Shown here piece after piece: positions 37,568-46,560 of a DNA stretch of 64,000 nt (position 1 is the first letter of the stretch; every line of letters starts with the position of its first letter). Origin of the DNA: Edaphobacter sp. (lineage in GTDB: Bacteria > Acidobacteriota > Terriglobia > Terriglobales > Acidobacteriaceae); the NCBI RefSeq assembly GCF_028283685.1, contig NZ_JAPWKF010000006.1:21729-85728 (forward strand), written 5' to 3'. The notes beneath the pieces were generated by a model, which had not been told where the DNA came from, did no database searches, and saw only the letters and a program-made list of their open reading frames with translations. The position numbers and the translations under genes were made by a program.

Positions 37568-38731
37568 TTACCGGTACAGCCGGCCGTCCCGCAGGTGGAA
37601 GCGTTCGCCGCGCCAGACGATGGTGTCGCCGGCGTAGCTCCACGCCCAGAACAGCAGGCCGAAGAGATCGCGGACCGGCAGCAGCCACAGGTCGCGCAGC
37701 ACCTGGCCGTCGCCGAGGATGCCGACGCCGACGGTGAGCGCGACAGCGACGCGAGCGAGAAGTGCAATAGCGAGCAGGGAGAAACCTTCCAGCGAAAAGC
37801 CGCTGGCGATGCAGGCGGCCAGCGCCCAGGGCACGCAGTAGGTGATGCCGAGGCCGAGGTAGCCGAGCTTGCGCGAATCGCGCGTGGTGCGCGACCAGCG
37901 CAGCTGGTGCTCGGCGAAGCCGCGAAAGCTGTAGGCGGGCACGGTGGTCTCGACGACCTCGCTGCTCAGCTCGACGCGAAAGCCTGCGGCGGAGATGCGG
38001 GCGCCCATCTCGTAGTCGTCGGCCAGCGCCTCGACCAGAGGTTCGAGGCCGCCTGCGGCGGTGAGTGCGGTGCGGCTCATGGCCAGCGTGGAGCCGAGGC
38101 CGAAGTGGATGCCGCCTTCGAGCTGCCGCGCGGTCAGCACTCCGGCGATGAAGTCGGTGGAGATGCCGAGCGCCTCGAGCCGCGACCACAGGCCGGGCCG
38201 CTCGCCGGTATGCCCGATGTAGGGCGCGGTCACCATGCCGACCGGCTTTGCGCCGGGCGTGACGAAGCCCTGCATCACGCGGGTAAGGTAGCGCGGCGAG
38301 ACGAGGATGTCGCTGTCGTTGATGAGGACGTGCTCGTAGCTGGCGTGGCGCAGCATCTGGACGAGGTTGCTCACCTTGCCGCTGGTGCCGAGCACCTCGG
38401 TGCAATGGACGAGCCGAATTGCGACGGAGGGGAACTCGGCGATGAGGCGGTGGATCTCCGCGACGGCGGGATCGTCCATGGAGGAGACGCCGAAGACGAT
38501 CTCGTAGCTGCCCGCATACTGTTGCTGGCAGTGGCTGACGAAGCCCGCGTACATGCGCTGATCGACGCCCTTGACCGGCTTGAGGATGGTGACGCCGGGG
38601 GCGAAGGGATCAGCGGTCTGGCGGCGGATGCTGCGCGCAAAGTTGCGCGCCCCCCACAGCGCAAGCGCCATGTACACGATTCCCGCAACGGCCATCAGGG
38701 CAGTTGCGCCCTCCATCCATGTCGCCAGCAT
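37568..38731 (-). CDS. hpnI: Hopanoid biosynthesis glycosyltransferase HpnI (ceramide-glucosyltransferase-like)
   Basis: 387 aa from the first ATG, 38731; a TTG at 38776 would add 15 residues. GT21-type membrane enzyme. The N-terminal helix (TALMAVAGIVYMALALWGA) is followed by VTILKPVKGVD, the metal/donor-binding NDSDI, a second Asp pair (ADDYEMGARI), the QLRWSR motif and C-terminal helices. HpnI transfers N-acetylglucosamine to bacteriohopanetetrol. Usually it sits with hpnK/hpnH, but here it is alone and divergent from a cupin gene. Confidence 0.8.
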   Translation of the reverse strand: MLATWMEGATALMAVAGIVYMALALWGARNFARSIRRQTADPFAPGVTILKPVKGVDQRMYAGFVSHCQQQYAGSYEIVFGVSSMDDPAVAEIHRLIAEFPSVAIRLVHCTEVLGTSGKVSNLVQMLRHASYEHVLINDSDILVSPRYLTRVMQGFVTPGAKPVGMVTAPYIGHTGERPGLWSRLEALGISTDFIAGVLTARQLEGGIHFGLGSTLAMSRTALTAAGGLEPLVEALADDYEMGARISAAGFRVELSSEVVETTVPAYSFRGFAEHQLRWSRTTRDSRKLGYLGLGITYCVPWALAACIASGFSLEGFSLLAIALLARVAVALTVGVGILGDGQVLRDLWLLPVRDLFGLLFWAWSYAGDTIVWRGERFHLRDGRLYR

Positions 38732-38793
38732 TGCTTCCAGTTTACTTGCTGGGGGCCGGGCGTAGGATGGTGGCAAAGTGTGTGGGGGTGGCT

Positions 38794-39261
38794 ATGTCGG
38801 GCAATGTTGTGGAAGCGAATGCTGTCTTAGAGCCGGTGGACTGGCGCACGAAGGGCATTCGCGTGGTGAAGGCAGAGGCGCGAAGCTGCGACACGCCGGA
38901 GACGCTGGGCATGAATCGCGAGGTGGCGATCAGCGGCTCGCGCACGGGATCGTCGCATCTGTGGGCTGGAACCAACCGCATCGAGCCGGGAGCGTCGACC
39001 GGGCCGCATCATCATGGCGCGCTCGAGAGCATCATCTACGTGGTGCGCGGCGAGGCGCTGATGCGCTGGGGCGACCGGCTGGAGTTCATCACCAAGGCCG
39101 GGCCGGGCGACTTCATGATGGTGCCTCCGTATGTACCGCACCAGGAGCTGAACGCCTCGGCCACAGAGGAATTGCACTGCGTGCTGGTGCGCAGCGCGAC
39201 CGAAGAGGTGGTCATCAATCTCGACGGCCTCGATGTTGTGGATGAGCCGGAGTGGGTGTGA
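38794..39261 (+). CDS. Cupin-domain protein
   Basis: 155 aa from ATG 38794 (ATG 38767 is possible). A single cupin barrel: motif 1 is PGASTGPHHHGALESIIYVV with three His and a Glu. Motif 2 is GDFMMVPPYVPHQELN with the fourth ligand His. A mononuclear metal site is therefore likely. Small cupins of this kind act in sugar, quercetin or signalling chemistry. The substrate is unknown. Confidence 0.75.
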   Translation: MSGNVVEANAVLEPVDWRTKGIRVVKAEARSCDTPETLGMNREVAISGSRTGSSHLWAGTNRIEPGASTGPHHHGALESIIYVVRGEALMRWGDRLEFITKAGPGDFMMVPPYVPHQELNASATEELHCVLVRSATEEVVINLDGLDVVDEPEWV

Positions 39262-39346
39262 GGATCTACTGCTTCCGGATATGCCATCCGCGCAGGCCTT
39301 GAAGATGCAGCGCGGCGGGCCTGGTGTCGTTGCCTTCCGCCACCAA

Positions 39347-39392
39347 CCCCGGCCTTGTCATTTCCCGGCCTTGTCATTCCGGTTTTGTCATT
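39347..39392. repeat. Three short tandem copies of cCCGGCCTTGTCATT
   Basis: CCCCGGCCTTGTCATT (39347-39362), TCCCGGCCTTGTCATT (39363-39378) and CCGGTTTTGTCATT (39379-39392) are adjacent. They are related to the TGTCATTCC side of the dispersed repeat family. Confidence 0.7.
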
Positions 39393-39439
39393 GCATAGCG
39401 CAGTGGATGAATCCGCTTTGAGTGGTTGAGCAGGATTGC

Positions 39440-40633
39440 TTAAAGCAGCTCCTGCGCGCGGAGGACGGCGGCTACGGCTTCGTCGGCGGTGACGCCGATG
39501 GCGGAGAGGTGTCCCATCTTGCGGCCGGGTCTTGGGCGCTGCTTTTCGTAGAGGTGCAGGCGGACGCCGGGGACGGCGAGGGCGCGGTCGAAGTGTGGTT
39601 CGCGCGGGGTGCCGTCTTCGTTGAGCCAGACATCGCCGAGGAGGTTGGCGATGGCGCAGGGCTGCACGGTCTCGACGTCGCCCAGCGGGAGGTCGCAGAC
39701 GGCGCGGACCAGCTGCTCGAACTGGCTGGTGACGGAGCCGCGCTCGCTGGCGTGGTAGCTGTTGTGGGGGCGCGGGGCGAGCTCGTTGACGAGCAGGCGG
39801 CCGTCGGTGGTGACGAACATCTCGACCGCGAGGATGCCTTCGAGGGTGAAGGTATGGGCGATGCGCTCGGCCAGCGCGTGGGCCTGGTGGGCGAGCGTGT
39901 CGGTGAGGGGGGCGGGGATGACGCTCCAGGCGAGGATCTGGTTCTCGTGGTGGTTCCAGGCGGCGGGGTAGACCTTGACCTCGCCGGAGGGGGAGCGGGC
40001 GACGAGGACGGAGATCTCGCGTTCGAGGTCGAGTGCCTGTTCGGCGACGCCTGCGCCGTGGCCGGAGTCGCCGCCGACGGCGTGCCATGCGCCGCGAGCC
40101 TCTTCTTCAAAGTCTGCGCCGGGGCGGAAGCCGACCTTACCCTGTCCGCGGCCGTCGTAGCCGCCGGTGGCGCTCTTACAGAAGACGCGGCCTCCGAGCG
40201 ACTGGATGGCGTCGCGCATCTGGTCGAGGGAGCGGACGGGGCGCCAGTCGCCGATGGGGAAGCTGTTGGCGGCGAGCCACTCTTTTTGCGCGATGCGGTT
40301 CTGGATGATGGCGAGCATCTCGCGGCCGGGGCGCGTGGGGGCGTAGGCCTTGGCGGCGTCGAGGCTGGCGAGGGAGATCTGTTCGATCTCGAGGGTGACG
40401 ACGTCGCAGCCGCGGGCGAGGTTGGCGGCCCCGCGCGCGTCGTCCCACCCTGCCTCGATGCAACCGTCGACGACGAAGCGTGCGGGGCAGGCGGGGTCGG
40501 GATCGAGCACCTGGATGCGGTAGCCCATGGCGCGTGCGGCCATGGCGGTCATGCGGCCAAGCTGGCCGCCGCCGAAGATGCCGATGGTGGCGCCGGGGAG
40601 GATGGGCTGGGATGTCTTTGCGGCTGTCGTCAC
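39440..40633 (-). CDS. purK: 5-(carboxyamino)imidazole ribonucleotide synthase
   Basis: 397 aa ATP-grasp enzyme. It converts AIR, ATP and bicarbonate to N5-CAIR in purine synthesis. It has the N-terminal GIFGGGQLGRMTAMAARAMG motif, ATP-grasp middle residues (FCKSATGGYDGRGQG) and EMFVTTDGRLLVNELAPRPH with metal-binding Glu/Asn, then HNSYHASERGSVTSQFEQLV. Length is normal. It is 13 bp downstream of purE, so the purEK order and operon are conserved. Confidence 0.95.
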   Translation of the reverse strand: MTTAAKTSQPILPGATIGIFGGGQLGRMTAMAARAMGYRIQVLDPDPACPARFVVDGCIEAGWDDARGAANLARGCDVVTLEIEQISLASLDAAKAYAPTRPGREMLAIIQNRIAQKEWLAANSFPIGDWRPVRSLDQMRDAIQSLGGRVFCKSATGGYDGRGQGKVGFRPGADFEEEARGAWHAVGGDSGHGAGVAEQALDLEREISVLVARSPSGEVKVYPAAWNHHENQILAWSVIPAPLTDTLAHQAHALAERIAHTFTLEGILAVEMFVTTDGRLLVNELAPRPHNSYHASERGSVTSQFEQLVRAVCDLPLGDVETVQPCAIANLLGDVWLNEDGTPREPHFDRALAVPGVRLHLYEKQRPRPGRKMGHLSAIGVTADEAVAAVLRAQELL

Positions 40634-40646
40634 GGGAGAGATACCT

Positions 40647-41150
40647 TTAGCGAACTTCGATGCCTTCGAGCTGCTGGCTGAGCACCTCGTCGCGGCGGGC
40701 GTTGCGCCAGGCGGTGAGCCGCTCGGCGAGTGCGATGTCGGTGGTGGCGAGGATCTGCGCGGCGAGCAGGCCGGCGTTGGCGGCTCCGGGAGCGCCGATG
40801 GCCAGGGTGCCGACAGGAATGCCCTTGGGCATCTGCACGATGCTGAGCAGCGAGTCCATGCCCTGCAGGGCCGTGGCGGGGATGGGCACGCCGAGGACGG
40901 GAACGATGGTCTTGGCGGCGACCATGCCGGGCAGGTGGGCGGCGCCGCCGGCTCCGGCGACGATGACGCGGAGGCCGCGGGCGGCGGCGTTGGCGGCGTA
41001 TTCGAAGAGAAGATCGGGGGTGCGATGGGCCGAGACGACGCGGACTTCGTGCGGAATGCCGAAGTGGGCGAGCATGTCGACGGCGCCGCTCATCACCGCA
41101 TAGTCGCTGCGGCTCCCCATGATGATTCCAACCAGCGGTGAGGCGTCCAT
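40647..41150 (-). CDS. purE: N5-carboxyaminoimidazole ribonucleotide mutase
   Basis: 167 aa from ATG 41150. The open frame runs much further upstream, but that extension is repeat sequence. Class I PurE motifs: [20 protein letters not shown] with the catalytic His, [17 protein letters not shown] and [10 protein letters not shown]. It rearranges N5-CAIR to CAIR, the step after PurK. It is the first gene of the purEK operon. Confidence 0.95.
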   Translation of the reverse strand: MDASPLVGIIMGSRSDYAVMSGAVDMLAHFGIPHEVRVVSAHRTPDLLFEYAANAAARGLRVIVAGAGGAAHLPGMVAAKTIVPVLGVPIPATALQGMDSLLSIVQMPKGIPVGTLAIGAPGAANAGLLAAQILATTDIALAERLTAWRNARRDEVLSQQLEGIEVR

Positions 41151-41320
41151 GGGCTGATTATAGAGGGTCGGTATGTGGGGATTCGGGGTGCGGTTGGGGT
41201 TGAAGCCCCTTTTTGAGGGGAGGGTTTCACGGGCCTGGAAGGCCCGTGCTCCCTCCGGTGCTGGTGGGGTTTTGATGTGGGATTGGGGCTGGAGATTTGC
41301 ATCGCGTGGCCAGGGAGGTT

Positions 41321-41373
41321 TCGTGGTCGAACAGCAGGTCCCTCCACCTCGCTGCGCTTCGGTCGGGATGACA
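41321..41373 (+). repeat. Dispersed TGGTCGAAnAGCnGGT...ATGAC repeat
   Basis: TGGTCGAACAGCAGGTCCCT then CCACCTCGCTGCGCTTCGGT then CGGGATGAC; near-copy of 27091-27148. The surrounding purE-to-prophage gap (41151-41440) otherwise holds no gene. Confidence 0.65.
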
Positions 41374-41440
41374 GGTTTGGAGATGGTGAGTTTTCGATCG
41401 GACGGCGCCGTTGTGGTCAGCGTCGGTGGATGGTCGACGG

Positions 41441-41680
41441 TCAGCGTCGGAGCAGGTCGATGGCGATGTGGGCGATGGTGATGAGGGCACCGATGGCGGC
41501 GGTGAAGCCTCGGAGGCGCTGGACGCTGCGCTCGTGGCGTTCGACGCGCTCTTCGATCTGGGTGAGGCGGCCGGGCTGGCCGATGCCGAGGAGCTGATCG
41601 ATCTGGCTTTTGAGGACGCGGAGGTCGCCGAGGACCTGGCCTTCGAAGTCGGTCATGGTGGGTGGGCCTGGTGGTGTCAT
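41441..41680 (-). CDS. XhlA/holin-like small protein of the capsid cassette
   Basis: 79 aa. A soluble coiled coil ([20 protein letters not shown], then [18 protein letters not shown]) is followed by one hydrophobic helix ([19 protein letters not shown]) and two terminal arginines. This layout is that of phage haemolysin XhlA or accessory holin proteins, which help in lysis. It is the last gene of the leftward cassette. Its start at 41680 is followed by a typical acidic N-terminus ([13 protein letters not shown]). Confidence 0.6.
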   Translation of the reverse strand: MTPPGPPTMTDFEGQVLGDLRVLKSQIDQLLGIGQPGRLTQIEERVERHERSVQRLRGFTAAIGALITIAHIAIDLLRR

Positions 41681-41747
41681 GGGTTTCCTTTCGGTGAGGC
41701 GGGGACTGTGGTTGCGAGACGGTTCGCGGCAATTGATTTCGGTGGCG

Positions 41748-41890
41748 GCCCACTCATGTCGCTTCGCGCCATGAATGGGGCACCCGGTGGTTGCGAGTTG
41801 GGAGCCTGTGGTTGAAATGCAGGTTCCTGGAACGACAACAAAGAGAGGCTGCGCTCGGAACGACAACAGAGAGGCTGGCTTCGGAATGGC
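41748..41890. repeat. Composite dispersed repeat inside the cassette
   Basis: CCCACTCATG...CATGAATGGGGCACCC followed by AAATGCAGGTTCCTGGAACG and CTCGGAACGACAACA. The same two modules in the same order occur at 45422-45522. Confidence 0.65.
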
Positions 41891-41901
41891 ACGGCCATTC
41901 T

Positions 41902-44007
41902 TCAGGAGCCGTAGGGGAGGCTGGTGAAGATGGCGCTGGAGAAGCGGGAGTAGATGGGGGTGGGGGAGGCGTCGTAGGGGCGGATGTAGTAGCGCTCGAG
42001 CTGCGCGGTGCGGGGGATGGAGAAGGCGCGGGTGGTGGCGCGGAGGACGAGGTCGTTGCTGGCGCCGGGGCCGAAGCCTCCGTCGCGGCGCCTGACCTCG
42101 AAGCCGCCTCCGGTTGGCGGGGCGATGCCGGTGTCGATGGAGATGGTCGTGGCGGTGATGCCGGTGACGGTGAGGGCGGGCAGGTTGGCGGTGAAGACGG
42201 GCGGTGCGGCGGTAGGGGCCAGGGGAAGCAGGGCGTCCTCTGCGGCGGTGTCGGCGAGCGAGGCGTCGAGGCAGTGCGACCAGTCGTTGGCGAAGGCGAT
42301 GCGGTAGAGGAGCTGCTCGGGCAGGCCGGGCGTCTGGGTGATGGTGACGCCGGTTACGGTCAGGTTGAGGCTGTCGGTGATGCCAGCGGACTGTGTGCTG
42401 GTGGTGAGGTCGAGGGTGTCGCCGGGCTGGATGTCGGCGTCTGGGTTGAGGGTGGTGAAGTCGCCGGTGAGGGTGGCGGAGCGTGCGCCGGAGGCGGCGA
42501 GTGCGGCCTGCGTGGCGTTCTCGCAGTCGGCGGAGGTGCGGGCCGGGGGGTGGAGGACGTGGCCCTGCCATGCGGCGGTGGGGATGCCGGTGTCAGAGCC
42601 GGTGGTGCCGAGTCGGGCGATGGAGCGCTGGTGGGAGCGGTAGGTGACGGAGACGATCTCGTTGGCGATGGGGATGCGTCCGGCGAAGAAGGTGATGCGG
42701 CCGGTAGAGGAGAGGGTGCAGTCCACGCCGTCGCCCTCGGCCCCGGTTAGGCGGACGGTCTGGGTGCCGGAGGAGGTGGTGGAGGTGATCCAGGCGGAAC
42801 CTGCCTGCTGGATGCTGCAGGAGGCGATGGAGCCGTTGAGCTGGATGGCATGGATGGGGGCGAAGGTGCAGATTATGGGCGAGGCGGCGACGGAGGCGGT
42901 GGCGAGGACGGTGGCCGGGGTGTTGGAGGCGAGACCGAGGTCCTGCGCCTCGAAGAGGAGGGTGACGGGGGCGGGGACGGCCTCCCCGCCGAAGCTGTGC
43001 GGCTGGCCGTCGGCCAGGGCGGTGCAGGTGGCGGCAAAGCGGACGCTCTCGGTGCAGTGGAGGCGCAGGCGCAGGCGGTAGCGGTGGCCGGAGAGAACGG
43101 TGAGGGAGGCCCCGGTCTCTACGCCGTTGACCAGCGGGGTGACGATGGTGTTGCCGCCGGAGGGGCGGACGTTGAATCCGGCGAGGCAGCTCTCGCGGGA
43201 GATCTGGCCGGTGTAGAGGCCGCAGAGGACGCCGTCGCTGGCGGGCTGGAGGAGGACGCCATCGGTGACGAGGATGAGGGTACCTGCGATCTCGAAGGGA
43301 GTGGCGGAGGCGAGCGCGGTGGTTCCGTCGAGGCCGTTGCCCCCGCTGGCGGTGAAGCCTGCGGAGCTGAGCGAGAGGACGCCGCCGGGGTCGTTGACGG
43401 TCCACAGGCGGGGATCGAGCCGGTCGCGGTCGAAGCGCTCGTCGAGCAGGGTGGCGCTGCCGGTGGGGTGGAAGGGCGGCTCGGCGAGGTCGAAGACGGC
43501 GGTGGTGCCGTCGCCGAGGAAGGTCTGGTTGATGTAGGCGGCGGGTTCGATGGCGCCGGAGAGGGTGAGATCGCGGGCGAACTCGCGCGGGGCGGAGGCG
43601 CTGGGGGAGAGCTGGAGCGTGCCGTCGCCGGGGGTGAAGCTGTGGGCGGCGGCGGTGGGAGGAACCAGGCCGGGCGCGGGTTGGATGTCGGCGATGGCCT
43701 CGAGGTGGAGGTGGTCGACGGGGCCGGTGGCGGCGATGCCCGCGGCGACGGGCGCGGGAGCGGAGGGCAGCGTGCCGGTGAAGAGCACCGCGCCGCCGTC
43801 GGTGGTGACGACGGCACGGGCGAGGCGCGCGGGGACGGGCAGGCTGGTGGAGGCGAGGTCGAGCACGGCGCGGAGGCGGTCGGGGGGCTGGGCGGCCTGG
43901 GTGGCGCCGGTGCGGGAGCGGCTGACGGTGAGCGGAGAGGAGGAGACGAGGGCGCGGGTGTAGTCGCGCGCTCCGGCTCCGTCGTTGTTGTCGAGGGTGA
44001 GGATCAT
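41902..44007 (-). CDS. 701-aa phage structural protein, probably tail or spike component
   Basis: Its ATG (44007) overlaps the portal stop in an ATGA arrangement, so translation is coupled. The protein is beta-rich throughout and lacks a signal peptide. It has an N-terminal insertion-like domain (MILTLDNNDGAGARDYTRAL), a central lectin/jelly-roll-like region (LLDERFDRDRLDPRLWTVND, about residues 185-380), and an Ig/fibronectin-like C-terminus (ALTVTGITATTISIDTGIAP, FEVRRRDGGFGPGASNDLVL). Function by position only: a tail, baseplate or receptor-binding protein. Confidence 0.55.
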   Translation of the reverse strand: MILTLDNNDGAGARDYTRALVSSSPLTVSRSRTGATQAAQPPDRLRAVLDLASTSLPVPARLARAVVTTDGGAVLFTGTLPSAPAPVAAGIAATGPVDHLHLEAIADIQPAPGLVPPTAAAHSFTPGDGTLQLSPSASAPREFARDLTLSGAIEPAAYINQTFLGDGTTAVFDLAEPPFHPTGSATLLDERFDRDRLDPRLWTVNDPGGVLSLSSAGFTASGGNGLDGTTALASATPFEIAGTLILVTDGVLLQPASDGVLCGLYTGQISRESCLAGFNVRPSGGNTIVTPLVNGVETGASLTVLSGHRYRLRLRLHCTESVRFAATCTALADGQPHSFGGEAVPAPVTLLFEAQDLGLASNTPATVLATASVAASPIICTFAPIHAIQLNGSIASCSIQQAGSAWITSTTSSGTQTVRLTGAEGDGVDCTLSSTGRITFFAGRIPIANEIVSVTYRSHQRSIARLGTTGSDTGIPTAAWQGHVLHPPARTSADCENATQAALAASGARSATLTGDFTTLNPDADIQPGDTLDLTTSTQSAGITDSLNLTVTGVTITQTPGLPEQLLYRIAFANDWSHCLDASLADTAAEDALLPLAPTAAPPVFTANLPALTVTGITATTISIDTGIAPPTGGGFEVRRRDGGFGPGASNDLVLRATTRAFSIPRTAQLERYYIRPYDASPTPIYSRFSSAIFTSLPYGS

Positions 44008-45347
44008 GAGCGGGCCTCGATGGGGGTGGCGTCTGCGTTGCGATCGGCGATGGCGTTAGGTTCGTCGATGTTGATGGCGGTCTCGTTTGCAGCGGCGGTG
44101 ACGGCTTCGGTGTTGTCGGCGTTGGCGTGCAGGGGTGGAAGGCCGCGCATGGCGCGTACCTCGTCGATGGTGAGGACGCCGCACTGGAGGAGGGTCTTCT
44201 GCATCTCGAGCTCGCTCATCTCGTCGCGGGTCTCGAGGTCGTTGAAGCAGAACTCGAACTCCCGCCAGCCGAGTTTCTTGGCGAACAGGTCGCGGGTGAT
44301 GTGTTCGGCGAGGAGCTTGGCGACGGGGACGATGGCGGACTGGAAGGCGTCGTCGGCCAGCTCGCCTGCGGTGGATTTGTTGACGTCGGTGGCCACGCCG
44401 AGGAGCATGGGCGGCAGCTCGAAGGCGTTGGCGATGAGGCGGATGAGCATCTCCTGCCACTCAAGGCGGAGGTCGGCGTCGGTGCCCCCGGCGAAGCGGA
44501 GGACCTCGGGCTTCTGGGGGGTGCTGAGGACGGGGACGCGGCCGGTGCCCTCGATCTCGTCCTGCCACCACCGAATGAGGCGATCGTGCTGCTCGGGCGA
44601 GGCCTCGTTGAGCCAGAGGGCGTACTGGACGACGGAGTTGGCGGCGAGGCGGCCGGCGTAGCGGTTGGCGCTGAGCAGCTGGTTGACGGTCTCAAACGCA
44701 ACCTCAAGCCGGCCGAGGCCGAAGGGGGTGTGGGTGCGGGGGTTGAGGCGGAGGTACATCAGCTCGTCGTCGCGCAGCGGGATGGTGGCGTCGGCGCCGG
44801 GGCGTCCGGTGGCCTGGGCGTAGCGGGGCTGGGTAGCGGAGCCGTCCCAGCGGCTGTCGATGCGGATGGTGGCGCCGTCGACGGGGTAGAGGTGGAAGGG
44901 GCGGAAGGGGTCGGCGGTGGACTCCATCTCGACGGCGCCGAAGCCGCCGACGAGGAGGTCTTCGAGGACCTGCTCCCAGAGGACGCGGAAGCTGTCGGCG
45001 GGGTTGGGCTCTTCGAGGCAGCGGCGGAGGATGCGGAGCTTCTCGGGGCCGTCGTCGATCTGGTCGAGGGTGTGGCCGCGGCGGACGCGGACCTGCCAGT
45101 CCATGCTGGCGACCTTGTCCTTGACGACGTTGATGGCGCGGCGGACGACGGGGGTCTCGGCGAAGCGGCGCAGGTTGGCGGGGGTGGGCTTGGGCAGGGT
45201 GCTCTGCGCAGTGCGCGGGCCGTTGTAGGGAGAGAGGATGGAGGGGAGCATGGCGGTCTTGCGCTTTGCGTCTTCGTGCGTGGGGGTGGTGGCTGCGTCG
45301 ACGTGGGTGAGGCGCTGCCAGAGGGTGCGGAGGTTGGTCAGGGGCAT
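44004..45347 (-). CDS. Phage portal protein
   Basis: 447 aa from ATG 45347. HK97/SPP1-like portal features: an N-terminal VVRRAINVVKDKVASMDWQV helix-strand, FRVLWEQVLEDLLVGGFGAV, VDGATIRIDSRWDG, DELMYLRLNPRTHTPFGLGR, the conserved MLIRLIANAFELPPMLLGV, and a C-terminal helix after DEVRAMRGLPPL. The portal is the dodecameric DNA channel at one capsid vertex and docks the terminase. It is separated from the terminase gene by three host-like genes. The stop overlaps the next gene start. Confidence 0.85.
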   Translation of the reverse strand: MPLTNLRTLWQRLTHVDAATTPTHEDAKRKTAMLPSILSPYNGPRTAQSTLPKPTPANLRRFAETPVVRRAINVVKDKVASMDWQVRVRRGHTLDQIDDGPEKLRILRRCLEEPNPADSFRVLWEQVLEDLLVGGFGAVEMESTADPFRPFHLYPVDGATIRIDSRWDGSATQPRYAQATGRPGADATIPLRDDELMYLRLNPRTHTPFGLGRLEVAFETVNQLLSANRYAGRLAANSVVQYALWLNEASPEQHDRLIRWWQDEIEGTGRVPVLSTPQKPEVLRFAGGTDADLRLEWQEMLIRLIANAFELPPMLLGVATDVNKSTAGELADDAFQSAIVPVAKLLAEHITRDLFAKKLGWREFEFCFNDLETRDEMSELEMQKTLLQCGVLTIDEVRAMRGLPPLHANADNTEAVTAAANETAINIDEPNAIADRNADATPIEARS

Positions 45348-45421
45348 GGGTGGGCCTTTTGGGTGGAGTGGAATGAGGGTTTGTGGTCTGGTTCGGCTGG
45401 GTTCGCGCCTGGCGCGAAGGA

Positions 45422-45522
45422 ACCCACTCATGCCTGCGGCATGAATGGGGCACCCCGGGATACGGCGGTGGCCGAAGAGCAGGTTCCTCGGCTCGCTGTG
45501 CTCGCTCGGAATGACAACAAAA
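45422..45522. repeat. Composite dispersed repeat between DUF3037 and portal genes
   Basis: CCCACTCATGCCTGCGGCAT then GAATGGGGCACCCC, followed by AGAGCAGGTTCCTCGGCTCG and CTCGGAATGACAACA. Same module order as 41748-41890. The first module has a short palindrome around CATGCCTGCGGCATG. Confidence 0.7.
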
Positions 45523-45559
45523 AAGGTGCTTGTGTAAGAGACAACAGCAGTGTGGCTGG

Positions 45560-46471
45560 TTACAGTCCCAGCTCGTGACGTGCCGTCTCGGCGGCCCGGG
45601 CCAGGTCCGCGATGGTGATGACGCGGATGGCCTCGCGCTCCATGGCTTCTACGCCGAAGCGGTAGCGGTCGGTGGCCTCGTTCGACTCCGTAGCAACGGC
45701 GTCGTCATCGCGTTCGTTGTCTTCTCTGCCGATGGAGAGCGATCGCAGCGGTTCGACGATGGCGGTGAGTTCGAGGTCGGTCTGTTCGACGCGGCGGACA
45801 CCCTCGCGCAGGCGGGGTGCGGCCCAGGCGAGGCCCTTGGCGCCCTCGATGTCGCCCTCAAGGGAGACGGTCTGGAAGATGCGGATGAGGCCGTCGGGTG
45901 GAGTGCCCTCGGCTTCGTTGCGATGCGCGATGGCCTTGTAGCCGCAGTCGAGCTTCATGGGGTCGCCGGGGCGGGTGTAGGTGCTGGCGGCGATGCGGCG
46001 GCGCATCATCGACCAGACGCCGGCGCGCTCGAACTCGGTGCGCAGGGCGGCCTGCAGGGCGGCGCGGCCGGTGCGGCGGCGGTCGTGTCTGACGCGGATG
46101 GGTTCGACGTAGAGGCGCATGAGCTGGTCGAGCTCGTCGGCGAGGTTGTCGGCGAGCACGGCGCGGGGCTCGGAGATCTGCAGCGAGTTGGAGAGCGTGT
46201 CCTCGAGCAGCTGGAGGACGGGCTTGGTGTCGGCGTCGCCCAGGCGCAGGCGGTCGGCGATCTCGGCTTCGAGGGCCTCGAAGAGGGCGATATCGGCCTC
46301 GGTGTCCATGCAGCGGACGCGCGCCCAGTCGCGGGTGAAGCGCAGGACGGTCGCGGCGGCAGGTGCGCCAGCCGGACGGAGCAGGACGCCGATGTTGACG
46401 AACTCGCCCTTGACCACGTCAGGGACGTAGCGGATGAGGGCAAATTCGCAGGGCAGACGGTCGGGCAACAA
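45560..46471 (-). CDS. DUF3037-like protein
   Basis: 303 aa soluble protein that opens with CEFALIRYVPDVVKGEFVNI then GVLLR, the hallmark of DUF3037 (RYVPD...GEFVNIGV). The rest is helical and charged. DUF3037 genes often neighbour a HipA-like kinase gene, as here: the kinase gene ends 89 bp upstream. The function of the pair is unknown. It interrupts the terminase-portal order of the cassette. Confidence 0.75.
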   Translation of the reverse strand: MLPDRLPCEFALIRYVPDVVKGEFVNIGVLLRPAGAPAAATVLRFTRDWARVRCMDTEADIALFEALEAEIADRLRLGDADTKPVLQLLEDTLSNSLQISEPRAVLADNLADELDQLMRLYVEPIRVRHDRRRTGRAALQAALRTEFERAGVWSMMRRRIAASTYTRPGDPMKLDCGYKAIAHRNEAEGTPPDGLIRIFQTVSLEGDIEGAKGLAWAAPRLREGVRRVEQTDLELTAIVEPLRSLSIGREDNERDDDAVATESNEATDRYRFGVEAMEREAIRVITIADLARAAETARHELGL

Positions 46472-46560
46472 AACCTCCGGTTTTTAGTACGAGCTGCAGG
46501 TTGTCCGTTACAGGTCAACGCGGTTTGCTGAGACGGACGACCTGCAACTGAAAACCTCTT

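Noticed and set aside
40647..41753. Longer purE reading frame with an N-terminal extension of about 200 residues
   Set aside because: The extension is low-complexity Pro/His/Arg translated from repeat DNA; the standard PurE start is at 41150.
41441..42571. 376-aa minus-strand frame overlapping the 701-aa structural protein
   Set aside because: Only its last 79 residues look like a protein (XhlA-like, from 41680); the rest is a shadow frame.
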